Below are positions 24,353 to 34,786 of a DNA stretch of 64,000 bases, one piece after another. The notes under the pieces are model-generated. The model did not search any database. It was not told the DNA's origin and worked only from the letters and a program-made list of their open reading frames with translations. Source of the stretch: Trichomonas vaginalis G3. Lineage: Eukaryota; Parabasalia; Trichomonadida; Trichomonadidae. The position numbers were made by a program, and so were the translations under genes. The stretch is from NCBI RefSeq assembly GCF_026262505.1, contig NC_067208.1:7883962-7947961 (forward strand), in the 5' to 3' direction. Position 1 is the stretch's first letter. Each line of letters opens with the position of its first letter.

Positions 24353-26062
24353 TTAAATCATATCCTTAGCGAGCTTGTATTTTCCAGGTTTAAGATTATA
24401 TCCCATTTGGTGCTGAACCATAAAGCTAAATAGGTTCGGGTCAGTATTTCCTTCCTTGAACTTTCTAATAGCTTCTTTATATCTGTCACTAAAGTCAAGA
24501 GTATCTGGGTAACCATAATCTTCCTTAAGCATTTTTAAGAATTCTTGGTTTCCTTGTTCTCTACTTCTTTTATGTCCTTGCTCTGTTTGTGGTTGTTGTT
24601 GTGCAGGGTTTTGAACTGTTGGTTGTTGTGCTGGTTGTGGTTGTTGTTGTGCAGTGTTTTGAACTGTTGGTTGTTGTTGTGCTGGTTTTGGTTGCTGTGC
24701 AGGGTTTTGAACTGTTGGTTGCTGTGCAGGGTTTTGAACTGTTGGTTTTGGTTGTTGTTGTTGTGCTGGATTTTGAACTGTTGGTTGTTGTGTTGGTTTT
24801 GGTGCATGCCTGTGTCTGTGTCCATGTGACGATGTAAATGTTTTAGGTAGTCCTGGTGCAGGTGCTTCTCTTGGAGGGTTTGGTGGTATATAAGTTCCAC
24901 CAGCTGGCACATATGTTCCATCTGCAGCATAATGTCCTACCTGACTTTTCGTTTTTAAGAAAGCATTTACTAGGTCTGTTTTGGTCTGTTGTAACTCTTT
25001 TTCTTGACTTTCCACAACAGTTGCTCTAACGGCGTCATAGGCACTTTGAACTGCCTGTCTCGTTGCTGCATCTGTTATTTTCGTCATATTTTGTGCTACT
25101 TCTTTTAACTCTTTGTCGAAACCTTCAGACTTCAGTTTCTTTCCAGATGAGAAGTCGTTCACTAGTTTCACCTTACTATGAAGAGCTTCGAAGGCGTTCT
25201 TAAAGTCAGCATTCATTAAAGCTTCATTTGAACTGTCTTCATCCGCTTGTATTTTTGTCCTTATTGACCCTATAAGTTGGGCTGCTTTAGCGTTGGCTTG
25301 GGCATCTAACCAGTCATTATTAGCTTTTATATATTCTGCGCTTTTCATTGCCTTTTGCATGGCTGCGTCGTTATTTTTACTTTCTTGTGCTAAGTTTTCA
25401 TACTGTACGGTTTGGTTTTGCAACTGTAAAAGTTTTTCTGCCTTTACATTTGCTTCAACTTCTTTTTTATACTCATCGCTATCCATATATGTCTTCAGGG
25501 CTTTTTGTTTTATTTCTTCATCTTTCAGTACTTTATATTGAGTAGTATGGTTTTTCAAATTTATAACATCTTGTTCCATTTTTGCTACTTCTGCTGCTTT
25601 TTCTGACACTTTTTTCGCATATTCCTCTGTACTTAGTTCTTTCAGTTGTTCTTCTTTCTTCTTTTTCTCTACGTTTAACTCATTGAGTTTCTTTGTGTGT
25701 CTGTCATATTCTAGTTTCTTTTCGTTTTCACTTATTTGTTTCTGTATGTCTATGTTTGACTTTTTGACATCTGTTATTTGATTTTTGAGTGAACTCAAAT
25801 TCATTTGACTTTGAGGGTTATAAGCTGTTCCGTCTGCAGCTCCACCATAGCCTGCCATTTTCGCTAAAAGTGCCGCTCTTAAACCTCCACTCTGTGCACC
25901 AATAACTCGGTTTAAAAGCATAGGGTTGCTTGACATTTGTTGCAACATAGTGGGGTCATTCATAATTTGTTGTTGCAACTGTTGTTGTGGTGTCAGTTTT
26001 ACTATTGGATGTTTCAATGCTCTCTTCCTCTTACGTATATTCTTACGTAGCTTACGTGGCAT
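24353..26062 (-). CDS. Long coiled-coil protein with Pro/Gln repeats (569 aa)
   Basis: The N-terminus is very basic (MPRKLRKNIRKRKRALKHP), which suggests DNA binding or nuclear entry. Residues about 90-340 are a charged coiled coil (Lys/Glu/Gln heptads). Then comes HGHRHRH, and six to seven copies of PTVQNPAQQ-type repeats at about 430-495. The C-terminus is compact (FLKMLKEDYGYPDTLDFSD). It is the first gene at the right end, intact despite its length. Possible roles are a core or DNA-condensing protein. I do not recognise a family. Confidence 0.7.
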   Translation of the reverse strand: MPRKLRKNIRKRKRALKHPIVKLTPQQQLQQQIMNDPTMLQQMSSNPMLLNRVIGAQSGGLRAALLAKMAGYGGAADGTAYNPQSQMNLSSLKNQITDVKKSNIDIQKQISENEKKLEYDRHTKKLNELNVEKKKKEEQLKELSTEEYAKKVSEKAAEVAKMEQDVINLKNHTTQYKVLKDEEIKQKALKTYMDSDEYKKEVEANVKAEKLLQLQNQTVQYENLAQESKNNDAAMQKAMKSAEYIKANNDWLDAQANAKAAQLIGSIRTKIQADEDSSNEALMNADFKNAFEALHSKVKLVNDFSSGKKLKSEGFDKELKEVAQNMTKITDAATRQAVQSAYDAVRATVVESQEKELQQTKTDLVNAFLKTKSQVGHYAADGTYVPAGGTYIPPNPPREAPAPGLPKTFTSSHGHRHRHAPKPTQQPTVQNPAQQQQPKPTVQNPAQQPTVQNPAQQPKPAQQQPTVQNTAQQQPQPAQQPTVQNPAQQQPQTEQGHKRSREQGNQEFLKMLKEDYGYPDTLDFSDRYKEAIRKFKEGNTDPNLFSFMVQHQMGYNLKPGKYKLAKDMI

Positions 26063-26109
26063 TTTAAGTGGAGTTAAAAAGCGGTTTTTGTAGTTTAAAA
26101 CATGCGGCT

Positions 26110-26190
26110 GTCACTTTTTTGTTTGCATATCTCTTATATAGTGAAAAACGGTTTTGTCACTTTTAAAAAACGGAGTTGTCTGTCACTTTT
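26110..26190 (+). repeat. Right subterminal GTCACTTTT repeats
   Basis: GTCACTTTT occurs at 26110-26118, 26156-26164 and 26182-26190, between the last gene and the right terminal repeat. They are in the same plus-strand orientation as the left set at 657-737, not inverted like the ends themselves. Confidence 0.5.
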
Positions 26191-26194
26191 TAAA

Positions 26195-26313
26195 AACGGT
26201 TTTGGTTTTTATCACCGGCTGGTCGGCTGGGGTTCGGTCCTCCTCTTGGGTCTTGGGCAAAATTCTTAGGGCTAGAAGGGGCGCAGCCCCTGGAAGCCCC
26301 TCATACCTGACCT
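26195..26313 (-). repeat. Right terminal inverted repeat of the Maverick
   Basis: Inverted partner of 516-633. The outer ~100 bp match base for base. The copy is followed by AATAA (26314-26318), the right half of the target-site duplication. Confidence 0.95.
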
Positions 26314-26318
26314 AATAA

Positions 26319-26954
26319 TGATTATCTTATACATTAATGTTAAATCTATATTTTTATCATTAATGTCAACAAAAAAGTTCCGAAAATATGAAATTAGTCA
26401 ACAATACTATATAAATATGTTTTTATTCTTATGTCCATGAATATAGTACACTTTATATCATTGGATAGGAATCAATCAGGAAAATAATCGATTTTAATTC
26501 AAACTATATTTTTATAAAATATTAATTAGAATAATATGGATTACTTAATTACAGAAAATTTTCGTTTACAAATTTTTCTGAGGCCGAACCTAAGATTTTG
26601 AGAGTACTATATTTTACACCTTATGGAATATATATATGATTTTGGAGTCTCTTTTGATAAGGAAATGGAATTTTGGGGTAAAATAATTCTAAATCTATGA
26701 TTCAAAAATTTTTTTATTAAATACGTTTATTCAAAAATGACATTTTTAAATTTACATTTTGGGTTTACAATTTTGGAGAAGCTTTTTTTGGATTTTGGAG
26801 ATCCCATCGTTATTTCTCCATACGGAATCCCTATAAATATATAAAATTCATTGAGGTCAAAATATTGCAACAATCTGAAAATTTTGGTATTTTTTGACAC
26901 TTTACAAAAAACATTTTATTATTAAAGGATTTCATTTAAATATCAATAGGAGTA
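26319..26954. other. AT-rich host spacer without a recognised gene
   Basis: Between the right Maverick end and the next host gene there is no open frame with support. The final bases (26955-26959) are the initiator of the following gene. Confidence 0.6.
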
Positions 26955-26959
26955 TCATT
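26955..26959 (+). promoter_or_regulatory. Initiator (TCATT)
   Basis: A TCATT motif 6 nt before ATG 26966 matches the trichomonad initiator consensus TCA(C/T)(A/T), where transcription starts at the A. Confidence 0.65.
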
Positions 26960-26965
26960 TAGAAC

Positions 26966-27967
26966 ATGCTTTTGTTAGAAATATTTCGATCTATTTCACA
27001 TAAGGATTGGGACGAATTCTATGAACAATCAATTGAATACATACAGTACAGAAATCAAAACAAAAATCTCAAGATTTCTCCTGACAAAAGCTATTACATC
27101 TCAAACTGTTACTTTATTTATCTTATTACTGAAGGAGCAATTCTAATCAAAGAAGAATATAGCAAAGGTCTTAAGTTTCTCATTGACACAAGCTCATTTT
27201 ACAAATGCGGATATAACGGCCCAGAAACGGCTAATGGCGGTTATCATGCATTATGCGTACAATCTGAAAATGGTGAATGTGTTCAAGACCGAATTTGCAG
27301 TTTTGGCTCTATAGCAATATCTCAAGGTGTTTATTGTTATGTTTCACATTCACTCGAATCTACAAAGAAGAATTATGTCATTAATTCAGCTATTTCTTCA
27401 AGTTGTTCTAATACATCTGGTGCATTTGGTAATATTCATTTGTTTTGTGGTGAAACAACTATGAAATCAATTAATATTTCAAATTCAAAAATAAAATCGT
27501 GGAGTTCCTATCATGTTACTTATATAACCAACTCAAACGTAACATATTCAACATTTTCAAACAATACATCAGATGGTACTGAAACATCTCATCAAGGACA
27601 ACAATCAACTGAATTTAAAATTGTTTTTTGTAATTACTACAAAATTAAAGGTAAGAACATGGCGAGCAGTATTCGTAATATCTATTTCATTAATTGTAGC
27701 TTTTATGCTAATTCCATCACAGAGCTATATTTTAATGCAATTGCCGATAAAATTCAAGTTAATAAATGTTACTTTGATATATCTGATCCTAGTACAAGTG
27801 GACTTGTCACAATAACAGAGAGTGCCAATTCAATTTATCCAGAAAATATTCATTCACATAGCTCATGTTCAACAGAACTAAAACTTGATCCAACAGAAAA
27901 ATTAGATCTCACAGAAAATTTAGATTTAATTCAATACAAACGCTATTTCAAATTCCGCAGAAGATAA
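26966..27967 (+). CDS. Pmp-like surface protein family member (333 aa)
   Basis: Repeated short strands with Asn, Ser and paired Cys (SYYISNCYFIYL, INSAISSSCSNTSGAFGN, NVTYSTFSNNTSD, FINCSFYANS, VNKCYFDISD) give the regular pattern of a right-handed beta-helix. It belongs to the same family as the genes at 40755-41780 and 50853-51855; all share a YSTF/YSSFxNxTS block followed by a CN motif. These fit the trichomonad Pmp-like proteins. No signal peptide or transmembrane helix is visible, and the C-terminus is basic (KRYFKFRRR). Surface location is therefore uncertain. Confidence 0.65.
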   Translation: MLLLEIFRSISHKDWDEFYEQSIEYIQYRNQNKNLKISPDKSYYISNCYFIYLITEGAILIKEEYSKGLKFLIDTSSFYKCGYNGPETANGGYHALCVQSENGECVQDRICSFGSIAISQGVYCYVSHSLESTKKNYVINSAISSSCSNTSGAFGNIHLFCGETTMKSINISNSKIKSWSSYHVTYITNSNVTYSTFSNNTSDGTETSHQGQQSTEFKIVFCNYYKIKGKNMASSIRNIYFINCSFYANSITELYFNAIADKIQVNKCYFDISDPSTSGLVTITESANSIYPENIHSHSSCSTELKLDPTEKLDLTENLDLIQYKRYFKFRRR

Positions 27968-28011
27968 TCGATACCAAAATGCGTTTTTTCATTACAGGAA
28001 ACTTATTAAAC

Positions 28012-28042
<31 letters not shown>

Positions 28043-28543
28043 AAAATCAAAAAGAAACAAAGATAAAACAAATGACATTGGATGAGATGCAAACAGTCTC
28101 ACATGATGTTGACACAGAGAAGTTATTGAATAATCTGTCGAAGTTTAAATGAAATATGATGAAATTTTATCAAAGCAGAAAGATGAAGAACCAATTAAAG
28201 AATAAAGTTTACTATAACAATCATCATGCTTTCTCATTACTTGAGGATTTAATTAGATTCTCTATTATATTAGACTGCTCATGAAATGATCTTTATTTTG
28301 GATTTGATAAGATTGATCTTGCTTGATTTAAAGAGAAAATGAGCGGATCATCATGAAGATTTTCAATTACTTACAGTAGCAGAAACTATAGAAATAAAAT
28401 TCGAAACAGAAAAATCAATATCTTTTATTGTATATTTACTTTGATCTTATTAGTGTTGTATATTCAATAAAAATTTACTCTATATTTAATAAAATAAACA
28501 AAATTTTTTTATTGTACAATAAATAAAACATTAAAAAAAGGTA
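27968..28543. other. Intergenic region with AAAC microsatellite
   Basis: A CAAAA/CAAAAA microsatellite lies at 28013-28045. It is followed by a 25-codon ORF (28072-28149, MTLDEMQTVSHDVDTEK...) which reads on in another frame after its stop (YDEILSKQKDEEPIKE). This looks like a decayed gene tail rather than a functional gene. The remainder is AT-rich, and the region includes the 3' flank of the USP gene. Confidence 0.4.
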
Positions 28544-31500
28544 TCAGTTCAAAATACGAACAGAAGAATCATTCTTCCGTTGAAGAGGAAGATTGCCACT
28601 TCTCATCATTGATGAAGACCTAGGCATTGATGGTTCAATGATAAGAATAGAAGATTTCTTCATTTCTGGCCAAATTGGTTGTTCGTCTGTTACATCTTTC
28701 TTTATCTTCTTATCTTTGATGATGTGAAGAATACAAGCATCTTGTTGTACTTTCAAAACTCCTGCCCAGTCAAGCAAACTTTCTTTTATAGATTTAAGTG
28801 AATCTTTCTCATTGATCATGTACAAGAAAGGTTCCGCAGCAAGTCTTGGCATCTCGAACTTATCAATGTAACCACGAACAACACTAACCAAGTGTTCATC
28901 TTCTTTGAGATCTGTCTGTTCTATTGGAGTAACTTCGAATCTGATGATTGAATCTCCAAAATTAGAAGGAGCTGGTTCTTGGAGATCCAAAATACCAAGA
29001 ATCTTGTGATAGTTGATGTGAAGAGCTCTCAGATTTGTCGCTCTTGCCATGAGACATCTATTGACCATTTCGTTCGCAATCTCTCTTATTGGACATGTAC
29101 TTGGCATCAACAATTGCGATGTCGTGTCAACTTTAACTGAATCAGCTGAAAACTGGACAGAAAAGTTTGTCATCGTTGAATTCGATGCTTCAGGAATTCC
29201 TTTGAACAATTGGAAATAAAGCCATGGATGTTCTTTATGTTCTTGTTTCGTTTCTTTTTGAAGAGAACTCGATGTATCTTCACAAGCAATTAAAGAAGCC
29301 ATTGAAGGTGTCAATTTCGCGTTGATAGGAGTTTTCATTGGTAAATTAAATCCAGGTTGTCTCTTGAACAATCTCATTGAATCTTCTTGTGGTGAATACT
29401 CCAATTTCAATGCACTCGCAATGAACTGTTTGACACCATTCCATCTCAGATTTGAAGGGAATTTAACAACAGCGGATGGTTGATTTGGAGTTGCAACATT
29501 ACACAAAACTACACGTATTTGATGTAATTTTCTCTCCAAATACTGATCAACTGTTATTGGTCTTGATTCAGGATAAACATCTGTATACAAAATACTCTGT
29601 AAATTACTCATTTCATTCAAAGATGATGATCTTGAAACATGATCTAAGTTTTTGTTTGTTTTTTCTAATTCGATTCTTGAAATAGGAACATCAGTACCAG
29701 GAACAACTTGCCAGACAAGAATTGCTCCTGCTCCACATGCTGCTTCACTTAAATTGTTCGAGGAAACTAAAACAGCAGTTTTCTGAACAGTTTCTTGGAA
29801 GCATAATAAAGGTGTTTCTTTTGGAAGTCCTACTGATTCACATGCTTGAATTGCAGGGTCTTCAAGTGGTGTTTCAGGAAGAGGATAAGCTGCACCAATG
29901 TAATGGAAAAACGGTTGATCGCCAGGGAAGAAAAATTTCATAAAAACTGTCAGTTTTTGTACGTTATCAAGTTCAATTTTTTCATTTTCTGACAAATCTT
30001 GGATGAATGCGTAAGAACCGCCTTGGAACTGTGAACTAAGTGGCTGATCGCTTGGCACAACAATGGATTTAGGAATAGAATAAGGCTGGCACTTCCAAAT
30101 CCTGATTTTTGAGGGGTCTTTGTTCAATACTTGGGCAGCGGATTCGTAAAGGGAGGAAAGAGGCTTTTCACGGGGTAGATGGATCGCTTGTTGACTCTGT
30201 CCCATGAATCCGGTGATCCATTTTTGACAATTTGACTTCAAAATATCTTCTGAAGTTAAATTGATCTCGATCGGGCCATGATCAGCACCTTTGTTCGTCT
30301 GTGTGTATTCGTAGTATTCTCTGAGGTGTTTGGGAACTGTTTCGTCAGGAATTGGCTCAAATATAACTGGAGCATCTTCTCTACGAACGTAGATGAGCAT
30401 ATAACCACTGTAAGAGCGTTCATGAGTACCATCCATGCCACCGTAATTGTTTTTGATGGCTTCGTCCGCTGAAACTTTTGTTACATTTTGATCATCAAAT
30501 TTGTACCACTGTGGATCTTGAGATATCCTCAAGAATGCGTAGTAGTGGCCACACATTGAACCACCTGAGTGTACAAGTACTCCGTATAAGTCGTAAATGT
30601 TGGATTTCGAGTGATCTGCGTCTTTAGCGAGAAATTCGCCAAGATCGAGTTCGGCAGGGAACTCAAAGTAATCGTTGATTTTAACTGAAGTGTTTCGTTC
30701 ATAATCTCTTGCAAATCTACGTAAATGAATATGTAAAACTGAAGGGAAATCCATATACTCTGTTCCCATGACAGCTTTCTGTTTTCCGAAATCATCTGTT
30801 TCGTATAAAGAGTCCATATCTTGAGGAGCAAGCTCATTTTGTAAAGATTCGCGTAATGTCTTGCATCCTTTAACAACCAAGCTTAAATCCTTGAAATCCT
30901 CGATAATTTCTTTTTTGAAATCGACATCCGTGCATCTGATATATGTTCTCGTATGACCTCTAAACAAATTATCAATCGCTGTTGCTAAATCCGTATGGCT
31001 AAGCTTGTATTCTAGCGTCTGCATTAATACTCTGCAGAATTCTTGTACGTCCTGCTGTTGCATTGTCTCTCTTTGGTTCCATCCGAAACTTTTTGTCAAT
31101 TCTATCGTAGAACCTGCATGTTCGCTTAACTGTAGCTGGCAGAACAGGCGCTGCAGACAAAGCGGTATTGACTTTGAGGGGTCTTCGGTGCCTGTCGTTG
31201 GCATATGATAGACAATGCGACGGAAAGCAGGCAAATGGAACAAACTCTGTAAAAGAGAATTCATGTAGCATGTCGCTCCTTGGTTTCGAATGCCTACACA
31301 GCCTGTCAATTCTTTTGATGATTTTTCAGGTTGTTGTGGCGGAAGAACAGGTGGCGGCGTTGGGACTTTTTCTCTCGGTACGTAGTGTTGCTGCGGTTGT
31401 TGTGTTGGTTGTGTCTTTGGCTGTAGAGGGGCTTTCTTTGGAACCGAAACAGGATGATGCAGATGGATGAGGATGGTGTTATTATCGACAAATCCATCAT

Positions 31501-32161
31501 CTCCGTTGATGAATTTGTTTTGCGCCATCATGTAAGTTTCATATGCATTGATTTTTCCAAAAGCTTTCGTAGACATCTTAGTAACTGACTTTCCAGCTGT
31601 AGTATTTTTCAGAGTGATTTGGAATTGATGCGTTTTGGGTCCTCCAGGTGCAGTGTTCAGTACGACTTTAACAGATAAGAACTGTGTCGGGGTGGAGGGC
31701 TTTGTACACTTCATGTAGAAGTTCAGATTATCAATAGTAAACTCGGGGGATATGGCTTCCTTCTCGATTTTATCCCAGTCGGTGATCAACCAATCATAAT
31801 CAAATGGCTGTGATGACCCACCGACACTGTTTTGTGAGGGCGATTTAGGAATGCTTTGTACATCACTCCGTGAGTTTTCGGAGCTTGATTTAGGAAGATT
31901 TTTAACGATTGATAGTAATTTTTGAGCTTCGGCCTGAGGATAACTGGCATTAATTTTTTGCTCTAAAGTCTTCTGTACGTCATCAGATAGGGAACCAACT
32001 TTAGTGATCACTTGACTTAAGATATCGGCCGAAATTTGATAAAGTCCGTCTAGGTTAACAAAAATCTTAAAATCCTTAACTACGGTATTGAGCAAGTCGT
32101 CTGCATTCTTTTCGCTTGATATTTTTTGCTTAATTTCGTCTAATACAGACTGGGAGCTCAT
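28544..32161 (-). CDS. Ubiquitin-specific protease, USP7-like (1205 aa)
   Basis: The protein cleaves ubiquitin from proteins (cysteine peptidase family C19). A MATH/TRAF-like domain lies at about 140-240 (FTIDNLNFYMKC, then GKINAYETYMMAQNKFI). The catalytic domain runs from about 285 to 600: Cys298 in NQGATCYMNSLLQSLF, a QQQDVQEF box near 370, His539 in HSGGSMCGHYYAF, and YKFDDQNV near 553. The C-terminal 600 residues contain several ubiquitin-like folds, as in USP7/HAUSP. Domain order and length match that family. The single long frame has no defect. The initiator TCATA lies about 10 nt upstream. Confidence 0.93.
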   Translation of the reverse strand: MSSQSVLDEIKQKISSEKNADDLLNTVVKDFKIFVNLDGLYQISADILSQVITKVGSLSDDVQKTLEQKINASYPQAEAQKLLSIVKNLPKSSSENSRSDVQSIPKSPSQNSVGGSSQPFDYDWLITDWDKIEKEAISPEFTIDNLNFYMKCTKPSTPTQFLSVKVVLNTAPGGPKTHQFQITLKNTTAGKSVTKMSTKAFGKINAYETYMMAQNKFINGDDGFVDNNTILIHLHHPVSVPKKAPLQPKTQPTQQPQQHYVPREKVPTPPPVLPPQQPEKSSKELTGCVGIRNQGATCYMNSLLQSLFHLPAFRRIVYHMPTTGTEDPSKSIPLCLQRLFCQLQLSEHAGSTIELTKSFGWNQRETMQQQDVQEFCRVLMQTLEYKLSHTDLATAIDNLFRGHTRTYIRCTDVDFKKEIIEDFKDLSLVVKGCKTLRESLQNELAPQDMDSLYETDDFGKQKAVMGTEYMDFPSVLHIHLRRFARDYERNTSVKINDYFEFPAELDLGEFLAKDADHSKSNIYDLYGVLVHSGGSMCGHYYAFLRISQDPQWYKFDDQNVTKVSADEAIKNNYGGMDGTHERSYSGYMLIYVRREDAPVIFEPIPDETVPKHLREYYEYTQTNKGADHGPIEINLTSEDILKSNCQKWITGFMGQSQQAIHLPREKPLSSLYESAAQVLNKDPSKIRIWKCQPYSIPKSIVVPSDQPLSSQFQGGSYAFIQDLSENEKIELDNVQKLTVFMKFFFPGDQPFFHYIGAAYPLPETPLEDPAIQACESVGLPKETPLLCFQETVQKTAVLVSSNNLSEAACGAGAILVWQVVPGTDVPISRIELEKTNKNLDHVSRSSSLNEMSNLQSILYTDVYPESRPITVDQYLERKLHQIRVVLCNVATPNQPSAVVKFPSNLRWNGVKQFIASALKLEYSPQEDSMRLFKRQPGFNLPMKTPINAKLTPSMASLIACEDTSSSLQKETKQEHKEHPWLYFQLFKGIPEASNSTMTNFSVQFSADSVKVDTTSQLLMPSTCPIREIANEMVNRCLMARATNLRALHINYHKILGILDLQEPAPSNFGDSIIRFEVTPIEQTDLKEDEHLVSVVRGYIDKFEMPRLAAEPFLYMINEKDSLKSIKESLLDWAGVLKVQQDACILHIIKDKKIKKDVTDEQPIWPEMKKSSILIIEPSMPRSSSMMRSGNLPLQRKNDSSVRILN

Positions 32162-32170
32162 AATTTTCTT

Positions 32171-32175
32171 TATGA
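32171..32175 (-). promoter_or_regulatory. Initiator (TCATA) of the USP7-like gene
   Basis: Read on the minus strand, TCATA stands 9 nt before ATG 32161 and matches the trichomonad initiator consensus. Confidence 0.55.
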
Positions 32176-32394
32176 GGCTATAAATTTTATCGTTAATTTT
32201 GGATTTCCTAATTCTATTCTATTCAACACGAGAAATATTAATAAAATATTCAAATCCGCCAGGATCAATAAAAAATTTAAACGATGATAAATTTTATTCC
32301 TCTAATGGTCCTATAAATAATTTCTAAGTTATCCGATAGGAACTCTCAAATGATTTTTTTATCTCACAAATTTCTTTTACCTTCTCAAATAAAA

Positions 32395-33336
32395 ATGTGG
32401 CTTCAAAAATATCTCGCTAAATTTGTTTACAGGCCTCCAAGATCTAATTACGATCCGAATTCGCTCACAGATGCAATGCAATCGTTGTCAGGAGAATATG
32501 TTGCGCGTATTCCTTTTGAATTAAAAAATTCCAGAGGACTCAAAATTATTGGTTCGATTTACATGGCTACCAAGAAGATTTCAGGAAATCCAGCAGTTTT
32601 ATATTTGCATGGTAATGCTAGTTCGCAAAGAGAAGGAGCATTTTTAACTCGTCATTATTATGATCTCGGAATTTCAGTTGTCTGCGTAGATTTAAGCGGA
32701 TCTGGAATGTCCGAAGGTGAAACACTCGGAATGGGCTATACCGAAAGAGATGATGTAAGATGCATCATTAATTTCATCAGGCAAACATACGGAATCGAAA
32801 ACGTAGCACTCTTCGGACGATCTATGGGTGCTGCTACAGCCGCCTGGTTTGCTTGCGAAAATACTGATATTTCAGGAATAATTTGCGATTCTTCTTATAT
32901 TTCTTTATGGGATGTCCTTATGGACTTCACATCGAGAAACATCTTCTTAAGAGGACTGGCGTATATTTTGTACCCATATGTTGATAATGCTGTGAAAAAA
33001 TACGGTAATTTCTCAATGAATGATATAAATTACCGCGATGAGTTGAAAAACGCAACAATTCCAGCTTTATTCGTTCATGCCTACCAAGATAACTTCGTAG
33101 GAATCAATGAATCTCAAGAAATTTTCTCCCTTTACGGAAGCAAAGAAAAATTCCTATTAACTATCGAAGGAGGACACAATAATGCAAGAAAGAGATACGT
33201 TCTTGAACAAGAAATTGTTTTCCTTTGCAATGTGTTCGGAATCACTGAATATTCAGGAATATCGACCACGGAAGATGACCAACAGATCAGCCAACAGGCA
33301 CATTTCACCAGTATTGCAGATATGATGGCCCATTAA
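32395..33336 (+). CDS. Alpha/beta hydrolase (S9-type serine peptidase-like, 313 aa)
   Basis: From ATG 32395 (MWLQKYLAKFVYRPPRSNY) the protein shows a complete alpha/beta-hydrolase layout. The oxyanion-side motif is YLHGNASSQ near residue 70. The nucleophile elbow GRSMGA has Ser143. A late Asp lies in FVHAYQDNFV, and the His in EGGHNNA. Relatives in protists are annotated as clan SC family S9 peptidases or BEM46-like esterases; the substrate cannot be inferred. An upstream in-frame ATG at 32350 would add 15 hydrophobic residues. The later start resembles the usual beginning of the family. It is divergent from the USP gene. Confidence 0.85.
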   Translation: MWLQKYLAKFVYRPPRSNYDPNSLTDAMQSLSGEYVARIPFELKNSRGLKIIGSIYMATKKISGNPAVLYLHGNASSQREGAFLTRHYYDLGISVVCVDLSGSGMSEGETLGMGYTERDDVRCIINFIRQTYGIENVALFGRSMGAATAAWFACENTDISGIICDSSYISLWDVLMDFTSRNIFLRGLAYILYPYVDNAVKKYGNFSMNDINYRDELKNATIPALFVHAYQDNFVGINESQEIFSLYGSKEKFLLTIEGGHNNARKRYVLEQEIVFLCNVFGITEYSGISTTEDDQQISQQAHFTSIADMMAH

Positions 33337-34786
33337 ATTTTGTAATGTTTTTTTTGCAATTAAAATCGGACTTTTTATACGGATAAATCCTTTTTCTTTA
33401 TGTAAAGAACTTTTTAAGATATTCCGGAATTAATTTTAATGAGAGAACGATCAAAATTTGATTTCTCCAATTTTACTTCGCTTGATCGTAGTAATAAATT
33501 TAACTTCTGATTTATTTGGAAAACTGTTGAGGGGTTCCTTCGTGTGACTTACATTATACTCTATGGTTTATTGATCGACCAACGAATAAAAAACAAAATC
33601 CGAAGCCAATCTTGAAGTTTATCTACTGAGCTATACATATTCATAGAGAAAAAGGGCATGATATTAATGCACTCTTATTAAAATCTCGATTAAAAAAAAT
33701 TACCCTATATTTCCAACTCTTGGAAAATTTTCATGACCAAACCAAAAACTCATATGTTGATATATAGCCTATAGATATTCATATTATCTACTTTTCATTG
33801 AATTACATAAGATTTAATAATCTCATAAATATTCTTTTTAATTTTCCGAATTCCGTGTGCATTTAGATTGCCTATACCTGTATATAATAATTCTAGAATG
33901 GTTTGGTTAGATATTAAGTTTTTTAGATTAATATTTTAACATTTTGATAAAACAAGCATTTGTTCCATTTTAGAATCGCCATTGAACTCTAGTTTGACTA
34001 ACATGATGTTGTATGATCAAATAAATTCTAACTTCATGAGATAAATTTTGAAATTAGAAAATGCGATATCTGACTCAAATATTTATCTGAACACATTTAA
34101 CATTCAATGATAAACTAAAGTACTATACAGCAGATTCGATTTGGCTTATATTTTATATAATCAACAAATAATCCTATAAAATTGTGCTATTCACGTTGCT
34201 CAAAGATGTATTGAACATTCCCTACTTGTGTATTGATAAAATTAGATATAGATTCTAATGTAAATCGATATTTTGAAAATTCATATATATTTTGTCTTGG
34301 TTTGGCATTTGATCGTGTTGAAACCGGAATTGCAATATATATCATCTAAATATATAACTATCAAAATATGAGCTATAGATTTTTAAATTATTCTCCTGAA
34401 TATGAGTGACTAACATAATTATATTGAATTGAGTAGTAAGAATCATAAATATTAGAATCTGACGATAATTTATTATAACTTTATATAGGAACAAGATTAT
34501 AAATGATGATGAAAATAAAGATTAAATTTAAATCTGAAAATTTGAAAACATTAAGTGTATATGATAGCATTACAAAATTAAATTTTATGTGGAAGAGGAA
34601 ATAGAGGAATTAGAAGTATTATGAGAAAATAATAAGATATAAAAACAAGATTCTATTAAATGAGTTAATTTATAGAAAGGAATAACAGTGTGAATGTAGT
34701 AAATGAATGTTTTCATGATGTATTATTGAAATCTTAAGTTTTGTTAAGAAGATAATAAGGGAATCAAATTTTGTATTAGGAAGTTT
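33337..34786. other. 1.4-kb AT-rich intergenic region
   Basis: No open frame of convincing length or composition on either strand, no tandem repeats, and no recognisable RNA gene. A weak tRNA-like D-arm (TAGCTCAGTAGAT, minus strand near 33625) has no matching acceptor stem. Confidence 0.5.

Larger units (their letters stand above)
516..26313. mobile_element. Complete Maverick/Polinton element, 25.8 kb
   Basis: The element starts AGGTCAGG and ends with its inverse, CCTGACCT. It is bounded by near-identical inverted repeats of about 118 bp and flanked by AATAA on both sides (511-515 and 26314-26318). AG/CT ends, a 5-6 bp duplication, a retroviral-type integrase, a packaging ATPase and a jelly-roll capsid protein define the Maverick (Polinton) class. 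Inside are about 28 coding units in both orientations. Length exceeds the usual 15-20 kb, largely because of the KilA-N island at 8471-16216. No polymerase B or adenain-like protease was recognised. Many structural genes contain single-base frameshifts. Confidence 0.93.

Noticed and set aside
24535-24930. Gln/His-rich frames inside the coiled-coil gene
   Set aside because: Low-complexity by-products of the CAA/CCA-rich repeat in 24353-26062.
29476-31470. Open frames antisense to the USP7-like gene
   Set aside because: They lie fully inside a 1205-codon gene with convincing domains and have no motifs of their own.
33590-33650. tRNA-like sequence on the minus strand (TAGCTCAGTAGAT)
   Set aside because: Only a D-arm-like stretch fits. 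No acceptor stem, anticodon stem or proper GGTTCGA box pairs.
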